A stretch of 64,000 nt of DNA from Nymphaea colorata (taxonomy: Eukaryota > Streptophyta > Magnoliopsida > Nymphaeales > Nymphaeaceae): positions 1,130,001-1,194,000 of the forward strand of contig NC_045150.1 in the NCBI RefSeq assembly GCF_008831285.2. Reading direction: 5' to 3'. The notes below the pieces were generated by a model that saw only the letters and a program-made list of their open reading frames with translations, made no database searches and was not told the DNA's origin. Positions within the stretch are counted from its first letter, which is position 1, and each line of letters begins with the position of its first letter. This document shows, piece after piece, positions 22,913-35,446 of this stretch. A program made the translations under genes and the position numbers.

Positions 22913-25158
22913 ATTGGAGGAGAAAAGGGCCCAGAAGAGAGGGACGGCGCCGCGTTTCGAGGGGCTTGAATTGCCAGCCGATGCCAAGCTCATACTGTGC
23001 GTGTCGCTAGCGGAATTCAACGAAGTCTTGCAGTTTTTTTGTCCAAATTTGACTTTTCAAATGTCACAAAACCTCATATTTTTTTTATAATTTGTAAAAA
23101 AAAAAAAGACCAAGGTTTCTGATTAGTTTTCTTAGTAAGATTTGCACTTATCAAACAAATTAATGTCTCGGGTAAATTCCAGTTCACGAAAAAACGTTCG
23201 CTGCAATTTTTTTCTGCCAATTTTACTTTCCATGGTTAAATTACGTTCTTATAATTTTGATTAATATTTTTTTCCTTTTCAAGTTTATGAAACTTTACTA
23301 TAATTCCCCATTTGACTGCTTTGGTGAAAAGATTTTCTTTGCTTAAAAAAATTATTAACAGTGAACTTTTTGCATAATAAGAAAAAAGTAAATAAGAAAA
23401 GAGAATAATTACCCCATGGTTAATTAGGGGATTCCATGCAGCGACCATATCGGGTCTAATGTTGTCTAACGTGACCCAAATTAACATAATTCACGGACAC
23501 AACTTCGAAAGAAACCACGGGCGTTTCTCCATGTTGTGAAATTAGCATTATATATATATATATATATACTGAAAAACAATTGCTACTTGCAACCATTGAC
23601 AATGGAGTAATAATTTATGGTGACCTTAGTGATGATTTAAGGTTCTTTTACAAATGATTTTTAAATTTTAACCATCCGTCAGCCTGACTTTTCCCGTATA
23701 TATGATGTATGCGGATATACTTTTGATTGATTGATCATATTCCACTCCAACTTTAAATTGTATGTCGAATCTGAGTGCAATATTTAGTACGGATCCAGCG
23801 ACTTTAGTTATCATGCGGGGTAAAATCCTGCCATTCAAAATTTTTTTATGTTTTTAAGATAACATCTAATTAGTTCCAAACTTGTGGATCGCTGCCTATA
23901 GATTTGTTTATTCAAACGCGTGACTCATCTCATCCTTAGACAAAAGTGCACTTATTATAGGGGCAGAGCCAAGAGGGGACTTGGTCCTACCTCAATTTCA
24001 TTTAAAAAAATTATATATAAATTGTAGAAAATTTTATTTATTTTATATAAAAATTTTGAAAAATAATATTTGGGTCCATATTAAAATTTAGAAACTTTAG
24101 TTCTGTTTCTTTTTAGAAACTTTAATTCGGTTTCTTTGATGAAAAATTTGTGACTTCTTCTGCATTAGCATACACACCTATGCATAAACTAAACAAGTAA
24201 AATGGTTGTTCTAAATCATTTGATTTATAAGTAATTAAACTTGTTTGATCGTTTGTTCCTTTTGACTTAAAAGGATCGACTAGATGTCTTATCGTATCCG
24301 CCACTCAACTGCCAAAATAATTAAAATACCCTTGAAAGAAAAGCAGAAAAAATCCTATAAAGGAAAAACCAGGGGAGGAGAGAAAGACCTTTTTTCAAAA
24401 AGACAAAAATACCCTTCTCACAGTCACGTGGCGCCATGTGAGGGGTCAACCACTGAACCCGGAGTTTGTGGTTCCTTGCTCTACCAGTTGATTGGTTACA
24501 ATATTCTTGACGACTTTGCTCCACTTATAACCTATGCGTACTTCTTCTCCTGTTGATGGATCATCTTGATGGGAACCATATTTATGCAGACCTGATTTCG
24601 TCAACAAAGTAAAGAATATGTACAATGTATATGAACGCTTTAGTCAAGAAAGCAAGGGCCGCGTGGGTCGTTGAAGTAGACGCCATTGTTCCGAACGCGG
24701 GGGTTGACGGAACCGGAAAATTGGACCGACTCCGCGTTTTCCGTCCGTGATGTGAAGTTCCAGTTCACCAATTCAGTGGATTGTTTCGAAATTGCAAGTA
24801 TAAAGGGTTACAAAGAGCCTATATTAGTTCTTTCGTGTAATCATGTTCAAATGGTTATGAAAATTAGATATCTGTCAAAAATTCTAACGTAGGATTTGTA
24901 TGTAGACAGAGGCGGAGCTAAGGATTTTTTGTTTCAAAGGCCAAACTATAATTTCAAAATTTTAATAAGTACTGAAATATAATTTTTAAATTTTTTTACA
25001 TAGATTATTTTGATTTTTCTAAAAATCTGCCTCTCACCCTGTATCTACACGTATATTAATTGGCTGTGGTTTTTTCTTTTGGATCCAGCTACATGAATTT
25101 AAACATAAATACCGCCCAACGGTTTAGTGCACTGGTTAGGCCAGTGGTGGTAGGCAGC
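22913..25158. other. intergenic DNA with two MITE remnants and a TA microsatellite
   Basis: No gene recognised. A GC-rich scrap (22940-23015) has no homology that I can name. A (TA)n run lies at about 23549-23568. At 23960-24163 the ends ggggcagagccaagag and cttcttctgc, with the same AT-rich interior as 19901-20081, mark another MITE of that family. A further relative with shortened interior is at 24909-25036 (gaggcggagctaagga ... aatctgcctctc). Short ORFs on both strands overlap each other and are not credible. Confidence 0.6.
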
Positions 25159-25493
25159 CAAGCCTGGGCATTGTGCCGGCCTGGTCAGGCGTGGCCCGAC
25201 ATCTAAAACTTTGGTTCGGGCTCGGCTTGACTCGAAACACCCAAACCCGAGCTCGGCTTGATTACATTAATTTTTTTTAAATATAAAATAATACATAAAA
25301 ATAATTAATGGTAATAAAATATTATATATATATATATAATTAAAAAATATTATCGAACCGGATCCAGGCTTATCGGGCCCACTCGGACCGGCCCGATAAC
25401 AAGTCGGGCCGGCTCAGGTCTCTTTTTTTTTTTGGCTCCAGTCGAGCTGGGTATGGGGTACCCGGCGGCAGCCCGGCCCAATGCCCAAGCTTA
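25159..25493. mobile_element. hAT-type MITE with perfect 8-bp TSD
   Basis: The left terminus caagcctgggcattg and the reverse complement of the right terminus (taagcttgggcattg) form TIRs that extend through gccgg. The 8-bp flanks taggcagc (25151-25158) and taggcagc (25494-25501) are identical. The element is 335 bp, with GGCTCGG/CGGGCC-rich subterminal parts and an AT-rich centre. There is no coding capacity, so it needs a hAT transposase in trans. Confidence 0.88.
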
Positions 25494-26389
25494 TAGGCAG
25501 CTGGTCATTGCTTTGAGTGGCCGCAAGGGCATCAACTCTTCTTGTCATGCGATGCGGACTGAGATATTGTCCTACTAATGGTAAATTGATTTCTCACTTT
25601 AGCATTGGGTTTCTCCTTCCACCTAATTCAAGCGTCAATCTGATGTGTTCCAATGCCCCTTCACATCCCTACCTACCTCTTCATGGTTCTCTTTCTCTGA
25701 CCTGTAATAATCGCGTCACCACCAGTTTGACTTTTAAAAGCAGCTATATTAATGGTATTGAACAGTGTTAATCGTATTATTATGAATGCCCCTGTGGAGG
25801 CTAAGTGGACTATTCTCTCTCTCTCTCTAGTAATATGTTTGTACGTTTTTATCAATTTATGCAAACGAATGCACCTAGGTGGTACTTATTGAATGCTCCA
25901 CTCTCTTCAACTTAAAAGCCTTAAATTAAAGCATTAGATAGCTCCTCTCAAGTTAGTCAAAACAATACCCGTCCTTCTTTCCATCAATTTTCAATTTTCA
26001 GGTTCTATCTTCCGTGTAAAACTTTTTCCGAAACCAAAGGCTAGGAAAAATAATATATATAGATATATAATCTAGAGTGAAGGGCTTGACTTCGTTCCAA
26101 TTGGCTATGTATGGCCTAACTCCCTTGCTCATATTTACCAGGGAGAGTGTTTGTCTGGGAAAGCCATCCCCTAGGTAGACTTCAAATGCTCAAAGCGGTA
26201 TTTATTTGATGGCTTGGATAAATCGTCTACCAGGGCACATTCTATTGGATTCAATTCTTTTCTCAGCATTACTTTAACATGGAAGTTTTTTTTTTTTTTT
26301 AGAAAAATGTTTTTCTGCTTGTTGAGCTTTTCTTGAGAGATTGCCCCTTGCTGGCTCTTCAGTTCACCGTGTAAAGGGGTTGTTGTACA

Positions 26390-26710
26390 ATGAATTGAGC
26401 CAGCTTGAATTTGCTTGGTTAAGCTCAATTTGTTTCTAAATGGCTCGAGTTTGAGCTTAACTGAAACTCGAGCATATAAACAAGTCGAATTTGAGTTATA
26501 TGAACTCGACTCTATTGAACTCGAGCAAGCTCCTTCAATCTAAGTTATTATTCTTTTTAAATTTTCAAACTTGAAACCAAAGAAAAAGTTTAAGTCAACT
26601 ATGGAGTTGCTAAGCAAACTTAAATGAGTTGACTTTGATCCAAGCAATATATGGGTCGAGTCAAGTCGAACTGACTAAGCTCAAGCTCGACACGACTCAT
26701 GCACTGACCT
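26390..26710. repeat. CTCGAGTT-rich degenerate repeat
   Basis: Repeated words such as gctcgagtttgagctt, actcgagc, gaactcgac and caagctcgac on both strands resemble the subterminal arrays of plant hAT elements. Clear terminal inverted repeats and a TSD were not found, so it is listed only as a repeat. Confidence 0.45.
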
Positions 26711-26829
26711 AGCCCGTATACAGGAAACGACACAGCTAGATGTTGTGGCATGTGCCTACCTTACTCAACTCGCCGTCCCAAATAGTCCGTGTGCCACCAA
26801 GAGTTCTGTCTGTTTGTTTGGACTTAAGT

Positions 26830-27250
26830 TGCAGATCATCCGATCAAGCGGCATAAATCTCTGCCTAACCCAAGCTTTCCTTTGTCCGGCATGATCGGGA
26901 CAAGGCGCGGACTTGATTTGTCAAAGCTGTTCCTCCGCATAGTTGACTTTTGCGGCTTCCCGCCGATTTGTGGCGCAGCCGGTGCAAATAAACCACCACT
27001 GTGTGGGTTCACATTGGTCCAAGCCCTTGGTCCGGGGTGGCTCAGTGGGCCTTCTAATATTAGGAACTGCGCAAACACGGTTTGTTGTATAAAACCGAAC
27101 GCCCACTTCACCGCGCCTCTTTCTTCCAAACATGTGGGCACAATTCACATTACGGCTTGTTGGGGAATAGCCAATATTGGAATGAGACGAATTGACTTAG
27201 GCACGAACCTTAATACTTATAGAATAAATGTCATATCAATCTGATTGAAT
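26830..27250. other. moderately GC-rich stretch with overlapping ORFs, no recognised gene
   Basis: There is an open frame of 120 codons on + (26882-27244), and others of 101 and 75 codons on the minus strand over the same DNA. None shows a domain, motif or codon pattern I recognise. Cys, Gly and Pro are frequent, as expected from GC-rich non-coding DNA. Confidence 0.3.
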
Positions 27251-28354
27251 TTAACAGCTCTCTAGGTCATCATTTATTTCCATTAAAGGTAAAAAAAATA
27301 TTAAATACATTCCTCTAAAGAACCAATGATTCATTTTCGTTGATTTTTATCCCTTCGTTCTTTTGGGGTTGCATTGCTTCGGAATTTTAAACGGAATTCA
27401 TATTTCGGTGATTTTACCAAGATCTTCATGCATAGATCTGAGAGAGTTTCGGCTTCCTATAGAACTTTTTTTTTCTTTTTTCCATTGTAGTCCTTGATTG
27501 TTACTATATGTTTTTTTTATTTGTCCATGCGTGATTCGTTTCTGTTCTAAGTTTTCTAAAGTCCATCATCTTCTTGAAGGTTTACTAAGTTCATTATTTT
27601 CTCCACCACCTTCCAAATAATATAAACTACAAAATTAGTGGTCAAATTTCAGTTGATTAATTTTAAAAAAAAACTTTTTCAACTGTAGCCGTATTGTGTA
27701 GTAAATGCAACTTTCCATACTTGAAAGTGTTTTCATGAGTAACCATGTAAATGGAATCTTCGCCTAAAATCTGAGATTTGATGAGAAAATACAACTATTT
27801 TTTATGAATAAATGAAACTTTATAAGTCAGAAAACTTTGGAGACTCTAAATCCTCATAAAATTATATTTCTGAAGATGAAAAACGTGTTTCTTAATTTAG
27901 AAGTTAGGTTGGATTTGATTTCCTATGGTGCGGTTGATTTTGTGAATTGCCGACACGTATTAGAAGCCCTTAAAAGTATCAGTTTCTTATTTCTGAAAAA
28001 TGTGAGAAAATAATCCGACATGGGCAGATCCATATGGGTTGGGTCTAAGTGGTTCGAATATTTTGATTTAGTATTGTTTTTTGAATCATAAAATATAAGA
28101 ATCTGACTTTAATCTGACCTCTTGGAACTAATCTGTTCGTCAAAGTAAAGCAGGGGAGGGACGAAGGAAAACGTTAAAAAGTAGCCCTGAAATTTGAAAA
28201 ATAGCCGAGTTGGTGGGGTTAACATGAATAACGGAAGAGCGATTAAACTCTCCAAAACTCAGGGGCCATAAATATGGAATCCAAAGATTCCTGCTCAACG
28301 CGGAAAAATTCATGGAATCATGTAACAGTCCATCGGTAATCGCCGATTCTCCTT
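27251..28354 (+). promoter_or_regulatory. upstream region of the ammonium transporter gene
   Basis: About 1.1 kb of AT-rich, ORF-poor DNA ends at the TATA box. I scanned it by eye for the mycorrhiza-linked CTTC-type motif (CTTCTTGTTC), because AMT3-class genes in cereals can be mycorrhiza-induced, and found no exact match. No transposon ends were recognised in it. Confidence 0.4.
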
Positions 28355-28362
28355 TATAAATA
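28355..28362 (+). promoter_or_regulatory. TATA box of the ammonium transporter gene
   Basis: tataaata in the context cctttataaataattt, 377 bp upstream of the start codon. A start site about 30 bp downstream would fall near 28390. That gives a leader of about 350 nt rich in tctctctc (28446-28468) and gaagaagaag (28578-28596), a typical pyrimidine-rich plant 5' UTR. Confidence 0.65.
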
Positions 28363-28738
28363 ATTTCCTTTCCTTGCAGAATCTGCTTCTTCTTCCTCCT
28401 TCCGGGTCTAACTTGGTCTTTCTCTGCTCGTTCACTCAGCAGAATCTCTCTCTCTCTCTCTCTCTCTCCGTGTGGCAGAATCTCTCTCCCATTTCGTGTC
28501 TAAGTTGGCCTTTCTTTGTTCTTTGAACAGAGTCTGTCTTTCTTTATTAAAGGAGGCCAAGTTCTCCCAAAGCAGAGAAGAAGAAGAAGAAAAAGAAGTG
28601 TGCTCCTAGCTTTCTGCTGCATCTCCCCAACTCTTTCTGTTTCTCTCTGCATCTCTCTGTTCTTGGAGAGAGAGGTAGAGAGGAAGGAGGTACCAAGTAG
28701 TATAAAGTTTAAAAAGCGTAAGGAGGGAAAATTCGAGG

Positions 28739-29387
28739 ATGGCGGGGGTGCCGGTGGCGTATCAGGCGAACACGTCGGCGGCGGTGACGGATTGGCTGAA
28801 CAAGGGGGATAACGCATGGCAGATGGTGTCGGCGACGCTGGTGGGGCTGCAGAGCGTGCCGGGGCTGGTGGTGCTCTACGGCAGCATCGTCAAGAAGAAG
28901 TGGGCGGTGAACTCCGCGTTCATGGCGCTCTACGCCTTCGCAGCGGTGTGGATCTGCTGGGTCACCTGGGCCTACAAGATGTCATTCGGCGACCGGCTGC
29001 TGCCCTTCTGGGGGAAGGCCGGGCCGGCGCTGGGACAGAAGTTCCTGATCGCGCAGGCGGCGCTGCCGGCGACCACACACTACTACCGGAACGGCACCGT
29101 GGAGACGGCAACGGTGGAGCCCTACTATCCCATGGCATCGATGGTGTACTTCCAGTGCGTCTTCGCCGCCATAACGCTCATACTGCTCGCCGGCTCCCTG
29201 CTGGCCCGCATGAACATCAAGGCCTGGATGCTGTTCGTCCCCCTCTGGCTCACCTTCTCCTACACAGTCGGCGCCTTCAGCCTCTGGGGTGGCGGTTTCC
29301 TCTTCCACTGGGGCGTCATCGACTATTCCGGTGGCTACGTCATCCACCTATCCTCCGGCATCGCCGGCTTCGTCGCTGCATATTGGG

Positions 29388-29425
<38 letters not shown>

Positions 29426-32292
29426 GTAGCTGCTCTCTTTCTTCAGATAGCTAATTACTAAATTAATATTTTTAAGAAGAATAATTTATTAAACTAATTA
29501 ACTTAGGTCGGCGGGAAAGAGTACAAGAGAAATATAAAGACTATACTGCTCCATAAAGTTTGTGCATTTTTTTGTTTCAAATTTCATAAAGTATAAGAGA
29601 GAAACTTTCACCAATCGAACACATAAGTAATTTGACAGAATAATCTCATAAAATTTTCAATTAAGAAAAATTAAGTATGCCAACATTATGAAAGAGAGAA
29701 AAATTTTATAGTGTTGTTTTGTTACCGGCAAATCTGAATCTTCACCTGTTTTTTTTCTCGTAGTCTTCTTTTAAAACTTTAAAAATGGAAAACGGAAAGG
29801 CGTTCAAAAAGAAGCCAATGGTCGGAGTTGGCAAGTCCCTCTTTTTGTGGGTTCACATGGGGAGTACTTTGAACCGAGGAGAACACGCCGCCTTGATGGG
29901 GTTGTGGAGGACTGTGGTTGCCTCACCGTGATGCAAACACGACTACCTAAGCAGATGCGCCAAAGGGGTTGACTGGACTCCACGGGAAGTCAAAAGCTGC
30001 ACAAGTCACAACTTGCAGGTCCAGGACAAAATGCAGACCACTTAAAATTCATGTTAAAAAATATTTTAAACAAAAATCAACGAGCTAGCATGTTTTAATT
30101 CGAGTTATTTTCACACACAAAAAATATCGATTTTCTATCACTAATGTGTTGATCATTAAAATAATGTATCTAACACTCAAGAAACGATAGCTTTATGATA
30201 TGTTTCTTACCAAATAACTCTTCACATCACATCCATAAAGCTAGATTGCATAGAAGATACATCTATTATACCACGGATTAGAAATATGAAGGGAAAATTT
30301 AATAGGGTCTTCCAAGTGAAAGTTCTCCTATTATTTAGGCAATGAAAGGAAGAGAGAGAGAGATTGATTTTTCTTTTAGATAAATTACAACTGTTAATTG
30401 TCAAGTCAAAGTTTCCTTTTCCATTTGCTTAGAATAATGACTAGTTATATATCATGGTCAACACGCGATCCATGAGGAAAAATTGTCCTTAGAAAAGTAT
30501 CAACTAAAGAAAAAACAAAAGTTTCCATTCCTCTTATTTCTCAACATGTCTCAAGGAGCTTTGCATCTCTTCAAATAATCAGATTTTAAATCCTCCGGTC
30601 TTTTGTTTGAACCTCAATTAAACTTGGTACCAAGTTTGGATTTAACAAAGTGAGATCCAGACTTACATCCAGATCCTTTCTGCTCACATTGACTTCGCTT
30701 TTGGTTCCGAGTTCAATTAGGATGTGTGCCCCTTTGTCCTTTCTCGGGTATCTCTGGCTATCCAGATCCAGTTTTAAGAATGACAATGGGATGCTATCGA
30801 CCCTTTGACATGTCTAACCTCAAAACTGAATATCAAGCAATAACATCCGTTGACTTGTTTGGTCCTTTTAACTCTTGTGTTTTTGGGTGAGCGGGATAAT
30901 TAATCTCATCGTCCAAGCAAGAACTGATGCCCCTCTCTTTTCTCTTGCCCTTAGGGTCCAAAGTTGTGTCGATTCTAAGTGACGACGTCTCTATATGCAT
31001 ATGCCTCAACTTATATGGAGAACTACATACCCCTTGTTGTATAATATGAGTATAGTTCCATTGGAATCAAACACGAGAGCATAGCATGACATGATAGAAG
31101 TAGCGTTAAAAGGAGACATAAAAAGTATTGCGTGGAAAGACAAATTGAGATCAGCGGTTGGTGAGATGTTGTTAAATGCTTAAATACTTTAAAAAGTTTC
31201 TTAAAAGTAGGATCAAACTATATATCGATTAAAACACGAGAAACTGTTAATATGGTCTACATAAACATCAAATCCACATTGAAAATATATCTTTCATAAG
31301 TTTGCATTTCTTAATCAAATTAGGAGTTGCCCAAGATTCAACGTTGGTGTGCCTTGCAGGTTGGTCCACGTTCAACTAAGGACAGGGAAAGGTTCCCTCC
31401 AAACAACGTGCTGCTCATGCTAACGGGGGCAGGGCTGCTCTGGATGGGTTGGGCCGGCTTCAATGGAGGTGACCCTTACTCCGCCAACATCGACTCCTCC
31501 ATCGCCGTCCTCAACACCAACATCTGTGCCGCGACCAGCCTCCTCGTCTGGACCTGCTTGGACGTCATCGTCTTCAAGAAGCCGTCCGTCATCGGCGCCG
31601 TCCAAGGGATGATTACCGGGCTTGTTTGCATCACCCCTGGAGCCGGTTAGCTTTTTCTCATCCCTTCTCCCCTCACCTTCAGATTCTACAAGTTTAACTC
31701 ATTACTTTAAGGCTTGATTAAGGGAGCCGGAAAAGCTATGACATAATACGGAGGATTGGTGACTGCAGGCCTTGTTCAGGGATGGGCGGCAATAGCGATG
31801 GGGGTGCTGTCGGGGAGCGTGCCGTGGTTCACCATGATGATCGTCCACAAGCGGTCGAAGCTGCTGCAGAAGGTGGACGACACTCTGGGCGTCTTCCACA
31901 CCCACGCCGTCGCCGGCTTCCTGGGCGGCGTCACCACCGGCCTCTTCGCCGAACCCGAGCTCTGCGCCCTCTTCCTCCCCGTGACCAACTCGAGGGGGGC
32001 CTTCTACGGCGGTTCCGGCGGCATTCAGCTGCTGAAGCAGATAGTGGGCGCGGGGTTCGTCGTCGGCTGGAACGTCGTCGTCACGAGCATCATCTGCGTG
32101 CTGATCAGGCTGGTGATGCCGCTGCGGATGTCGGACGAGCAGCTGCTCATAGGGGACGACGCGGTTCATGGGGAGGAGGCCTACGCGCTGTGGGGAGACG
32201 GGGAGAAGTATGACTCCACCAAGCATGGCTGGTACAGCGATGGCACCGAGCATCCGCCCAAGTTCTCTGTTGGTGTCACCCAAAATGTTTAG
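28739..32292 (+). CDS. AMT3;1: ammonium transporter, AMT2/AMT3 (MEP-type) subfamily; exons 28739-29386, 31360-31645, 31769-32292
   Basis: Plasma-membrane transporter that takes up ammonium. The spliced product is 485 aa, normal for the family. The exons join in frame: phase 0 at W216/V217, phase 1 at G312. Both introns are GT-AG. The start is the first ATG after the leader and gives the family's N-terminus ([11 protein letters not shown], then [13 protein letters not shown]). The ammonium-transporter signature [17 protein letters not shown] near residue 200 holds pore His203. The second pore His is H357 in FHTHAVAG. About eleven membrane segments are expected. The C-terminus ([20 protein letters not shown] ... 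VTQNV) resembles cereal AMT3;1 from memory, hence the symbol; AMT2-class is firm, the exact orthologue is not. AMT1 genes usually lack introns, which also supports AMT2/3. The gene is intact. Exons are GC-rich compared with everything around them. Confidence 0.95.
29387..31359 (+). other. intron 1 of the ammonium transporter gene
   Basis: 1,973 bp, with donor tgg|gtctctc and acceptor ccttgcag|gttggt. The donor lies at the very edge of a (TC)n(AC)n microsatellite (29388-29425). The rest is AT-rich with no recognisable gene or transposon. A GC-richer patch at about 29810-30030 has no coding pattern. Confidence 0.9.
29388..29425 (+). repeat. (TC)n(AC)n compound microsatellite at the intron 1 donor
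   Basis: tctctctctctctct passes into acacacacac within the first 40 bases of intron 1. Length changes here would alter the sequence immediately downstream of the 5' splice site. Confidence 0.9.
31646..31768 (+). other. intron 2 of the ammonium transporter gene
   Basis: 123 bp, with donor gagccg|gttagc and acceptor gactgcag|gcc. It splits a glycine codon (G312). Removing it joins ITPGAG to LVQGWAA without changing frame. Confidence 0.92.
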
Positions 32293-32438
32293 GTGCTTCC
32301 CTATTATTTGTATAGATTTAGGTGTCCGTCTTCTGTATAAACCATTAGACAGTGTGTGTGCGTGTGTGTTTCTGCGGGAATGCCTCTTATGTGGGGCTTT
32401 TGCTACTGAAGATTGTGACATTTCATAATTCAAAACAT

Positions 32439-32444
32439 AATAAA
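32439..32444 (+). terminator. poly(A) signal of the ammonium transporter gene
   Basis: aataaa, 147 nt after the stop codon, in an AT-rich 3' UTR; it is the only canonical hexamer I see close to the gene end. Confidence 0.6.
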
Positions 32445-32525
32445 TTTTAGTAGTCAGCAATACATGAAAAAAAAAGTAATTAGCGATCCCAACTGAATCG
32501 CCCGGCCCTAACTCGTGGCTCTTTG

Positions 32526-32583
32526 ACCTCTATATATATATATATATACATAACCCACCTACTTTGAACTATTGAAGTCAATG

Positions 32584-32623
<40 letters not shown>

Positions 32624-32657
32624 CCCACCTACTTTGAACTACTGAAGTCAATGAACC
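32526..32657 (+). repeat. two-copy tandem repeat with expanded (TA)n
   Basis: The block taacccacctactttgaact and its continuation a(t/c)tgaagtcaatgaac appears twice. Each copy is preceded by a TA run, about 20 bp in the first and about 35 bp in the second. The duplication and the TA expansion probably arose together by slippage. Confidence 0.9.
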
Positions 32658-33090
32658 ATGCAAGGATCCTTCATCTTGACCACATCTGAATATGACCTTT
32701 AAGTTCACAATCTAAATTTGACTTTTAAATTCACAACCAAACTTCAATTTGACTTTTAATAAACAACCAAATCTAAACCACCTACCCTATGATACGTTAA
32801 TGACAAATAACCAGCTTTCAAATGGTATGGATAATGGATATAAGATATTTGTTTACAATCAAATATGATCGGATCTCATTTCTTAAATCCAAATCTACAC
32901 TGAAGTCTTAAGAGTCATCCAGCCTTCTATAACTACCTGACCAACCCATCTACTTTAGCCATGTATTTGTGAGTTTTGCACAATCCAAATATCGATTGTC
33001 CTTTGGTACGTTAATTTGCTTGCCTGGTCATCTCGCTTGGCTAATTTGGTCTTCGCTCCTGCATGCATGCATGCTTAAGACAGAGGAGAC
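32658..33090. other. intergenic gap between ammonium transporter and hAT element
   Basis: AT-rich, with repeated words such as aatttgacttttaa and acaaccaaa, and a gcatgcatgcatgc run at 33061. No gene seen. Confidence 0.5.
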
Positions 33091-33098
33091 AACATAGG
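33091..33098 (+). other. 8-bp target-site duplication of the hAT element, left copy
   Basis: aacatagg; the identical octamer follows the element at 40463-40470. An 8-bp duplication is diagnostic of the hAT superfamily. Confidence 0.93.
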
Positions 33099-33110
33099 TA
33101 GGGATGTCAA

Positions 33111-33480
33111 GAGATCGGATTCAGATCAGATATCCGTTGGAATAACTTTTAAAAAATCGGATATGGTAAGCAATTTGATATCCGATTGAGAAATCAGATC
33201 GGATTCAGATTTAAGAAATAACATCCGATCAGATACGGATTCAAATTCAGTTTTAAGTTAATATCCAATCAGATACTAACTATCTTAACATGTACATCTA
33301 AATCCGAACTATAACTTGATATTTGAATCCGAACCGTGAGAGATAATATCCGAATTGTGTAGCTTAATATCTGAATCATGCAGCCTAATATCTGAATCCG
33401 AACGACAATATCTGAATCTAGGAGCATAACATCTGAATCCGAACTACGAGATCTGATATCCGAACTAATATCCGAATGAT
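33111..33480. repeat. left subterminal repeat array of the hAT element
   Basis: Many degenerate copies of ggattcagatc, atatccgaa and gaatccgaac in both orientations. Subterminal arrays of short motifs are the transposase-binding regions of hAT elements. Confidence 0.85.
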
Positions 33481-35446
33481 TGACAATGGTACGATGTTTA
33501 GGTAAAAGGTCTAGCCAAACGCACTAACTTAACATCATGACACCAGAAAAACATAAATATTATATATAGTACAGAGCTGAATTCCATGGAGTTGCATATA
33601 ATAACATTCTTATAAAAATCATATCCACCAATTAAGTTAAAATATTTAAAACTATATCATATAAAACTTATCAATTAATTAAATAATAATATGCTTAATT
33701 TTTTTTTTGTAATCAAGCAAACTATTATAATTAAGGCATCAACTAAGCACGATATCTTAAATAATATATTTATTTAATTTTAAATAATAAAAAAACTTCA
33801 ACCAAGAAATTCAACAAAATGGTAATTTTAAAAAATATGAAAATGACACTTTTAGAGATATAAATTTTTTAATGGACCATTATGTCAAGTTGGTTCCAAG
33901 AATAGCTATATTATGTATTTTAAAAATGGCAGGTTTCAAAAAAAATATTTATGAAAAAAAGTTGATAGCAAAAAATATATTTAAAAAAAACAACTTAAAA
34001 GAAAATATGTTTTATAATAAATTGAACATTTTAAACGCATTATGATATTCATTTTAAGTTGAAACAATCTTCACTGCGCATAATCTCAAATAAATATATT
34101 TAATATAAAAAAATTTCTGAACTTACAAAAAGTTTTTATTTATCAAATTATAAATTACTTATTTAATCAACCAAGTAAATTATTTGTATAATCATATACT
34201 TTATCCAAAAGTGTTTTTTATATATAATACATAATTCACAAATTTGAAAACAAAAACCTTTAACTAGTAGGAAAACAACAAATTGTTTGATTTAATAAAT
34301 TATCTTATATATCATTGGATTAAATATACAATTTTATATAAAAAAACATAAAATTGTAATAAATAAAAAATGACTAATAGATTATCTGATATATCATTGA
34401 ACACTCCTCCTTTTACGGATGTAACACATATTATTTCAATTAACTCAATGAAATGGAAAAAATCATTAAATATTGTATTTTTTAAATAAAAAATAATATG
34501 GGTCACCTAAATTAATAATTCGCAATAAGTGATCAATATAAAGCAATTTATAGTCAAATTCAATAAAAAAATAGTTATGTGAATTTACTGGACGACTATT
34601 GAATCATTGAACTGGTGTATATATATATATATATAATTTATTTATTTATTTTTTATTATTAGTTTGTGGGATAGATAAAAGCGAAAGTGGGGAATTCAAG
34701 TCAACGCACAACATAACAAAACAACATAACAAAGAGAGCCATTTCATTGAAGGATGGGCAGGAACGAGCGGATCTCTCCATTATGTCTAACCCCTCTTTC
34801 AAATTTTAGTTGGCTTTTTATGCACCTGCATATTATATATATGCCACTAACTATAATAAAACTTAAGCATTTGTTTGGATGACATCTTCATAAAATGCTA
34901 TTTTGAAAGAATTGGATATGTGAAAAATATTATAAATAATTAGTTCATATGTTTAGACGACACTTAAACTCATTTCATTAAATGCGTAGGGTAGGGGTTG
35001 ATCAAGAAATTTTTTGTTGCAAGGGTCAAACTATATTTTAAAATTTTTAAGTGAAGCTGAAACATAATTTTTAATTGTTTTATATACAATAAATTTACCA
35101 ATTGTTTCAAAAGTTCAACTATTAAGATATAAATTTGTTAGACGAAATTAAATAATAATTAGATTTGTCAACTAACTTTAGGCCGGACACGAAATTGAAA
35201 TTTAAAAAACCACAACCTTTACGCTCAATTGGAGTTGAGGCTGTTTCATGCAAATGAATTCTTGCAAGTTTTCCAAGTTCCCGCCCACTCTTTTTTGCTT
35301 CTAAAAAAAATTCCTTTCTATTGGCTGTTAATGCAAACTATTGAAGGCGATTGGCCATCTCTCGTTGTTTCTTCTTCCCGACACCACCCACCAACAAAAA
35401 AGAAGAAGAACTTTCCGCGTGAAGAAGAAACGCAGCAGTTGTTCTT

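Noticed and set aside
26882-27244. Possible small gene of 120 codons
   Set aside because: Competing ORFs on both strands, no recognisable motif, no promoter or splice context.
28982-29347. 121-codon minus ORF opposite AMT exon 1
   Set aside because: Antisense shadow of GC-rich coding DNA; acidic low-complexity translation.
28816-29454. 212-codon + ORF overlapping the ammonium transporter exon 1
   Set aside because: It is a shifted-frame shadow of the GC-rich exon; the AMT frame carries all family motifs.
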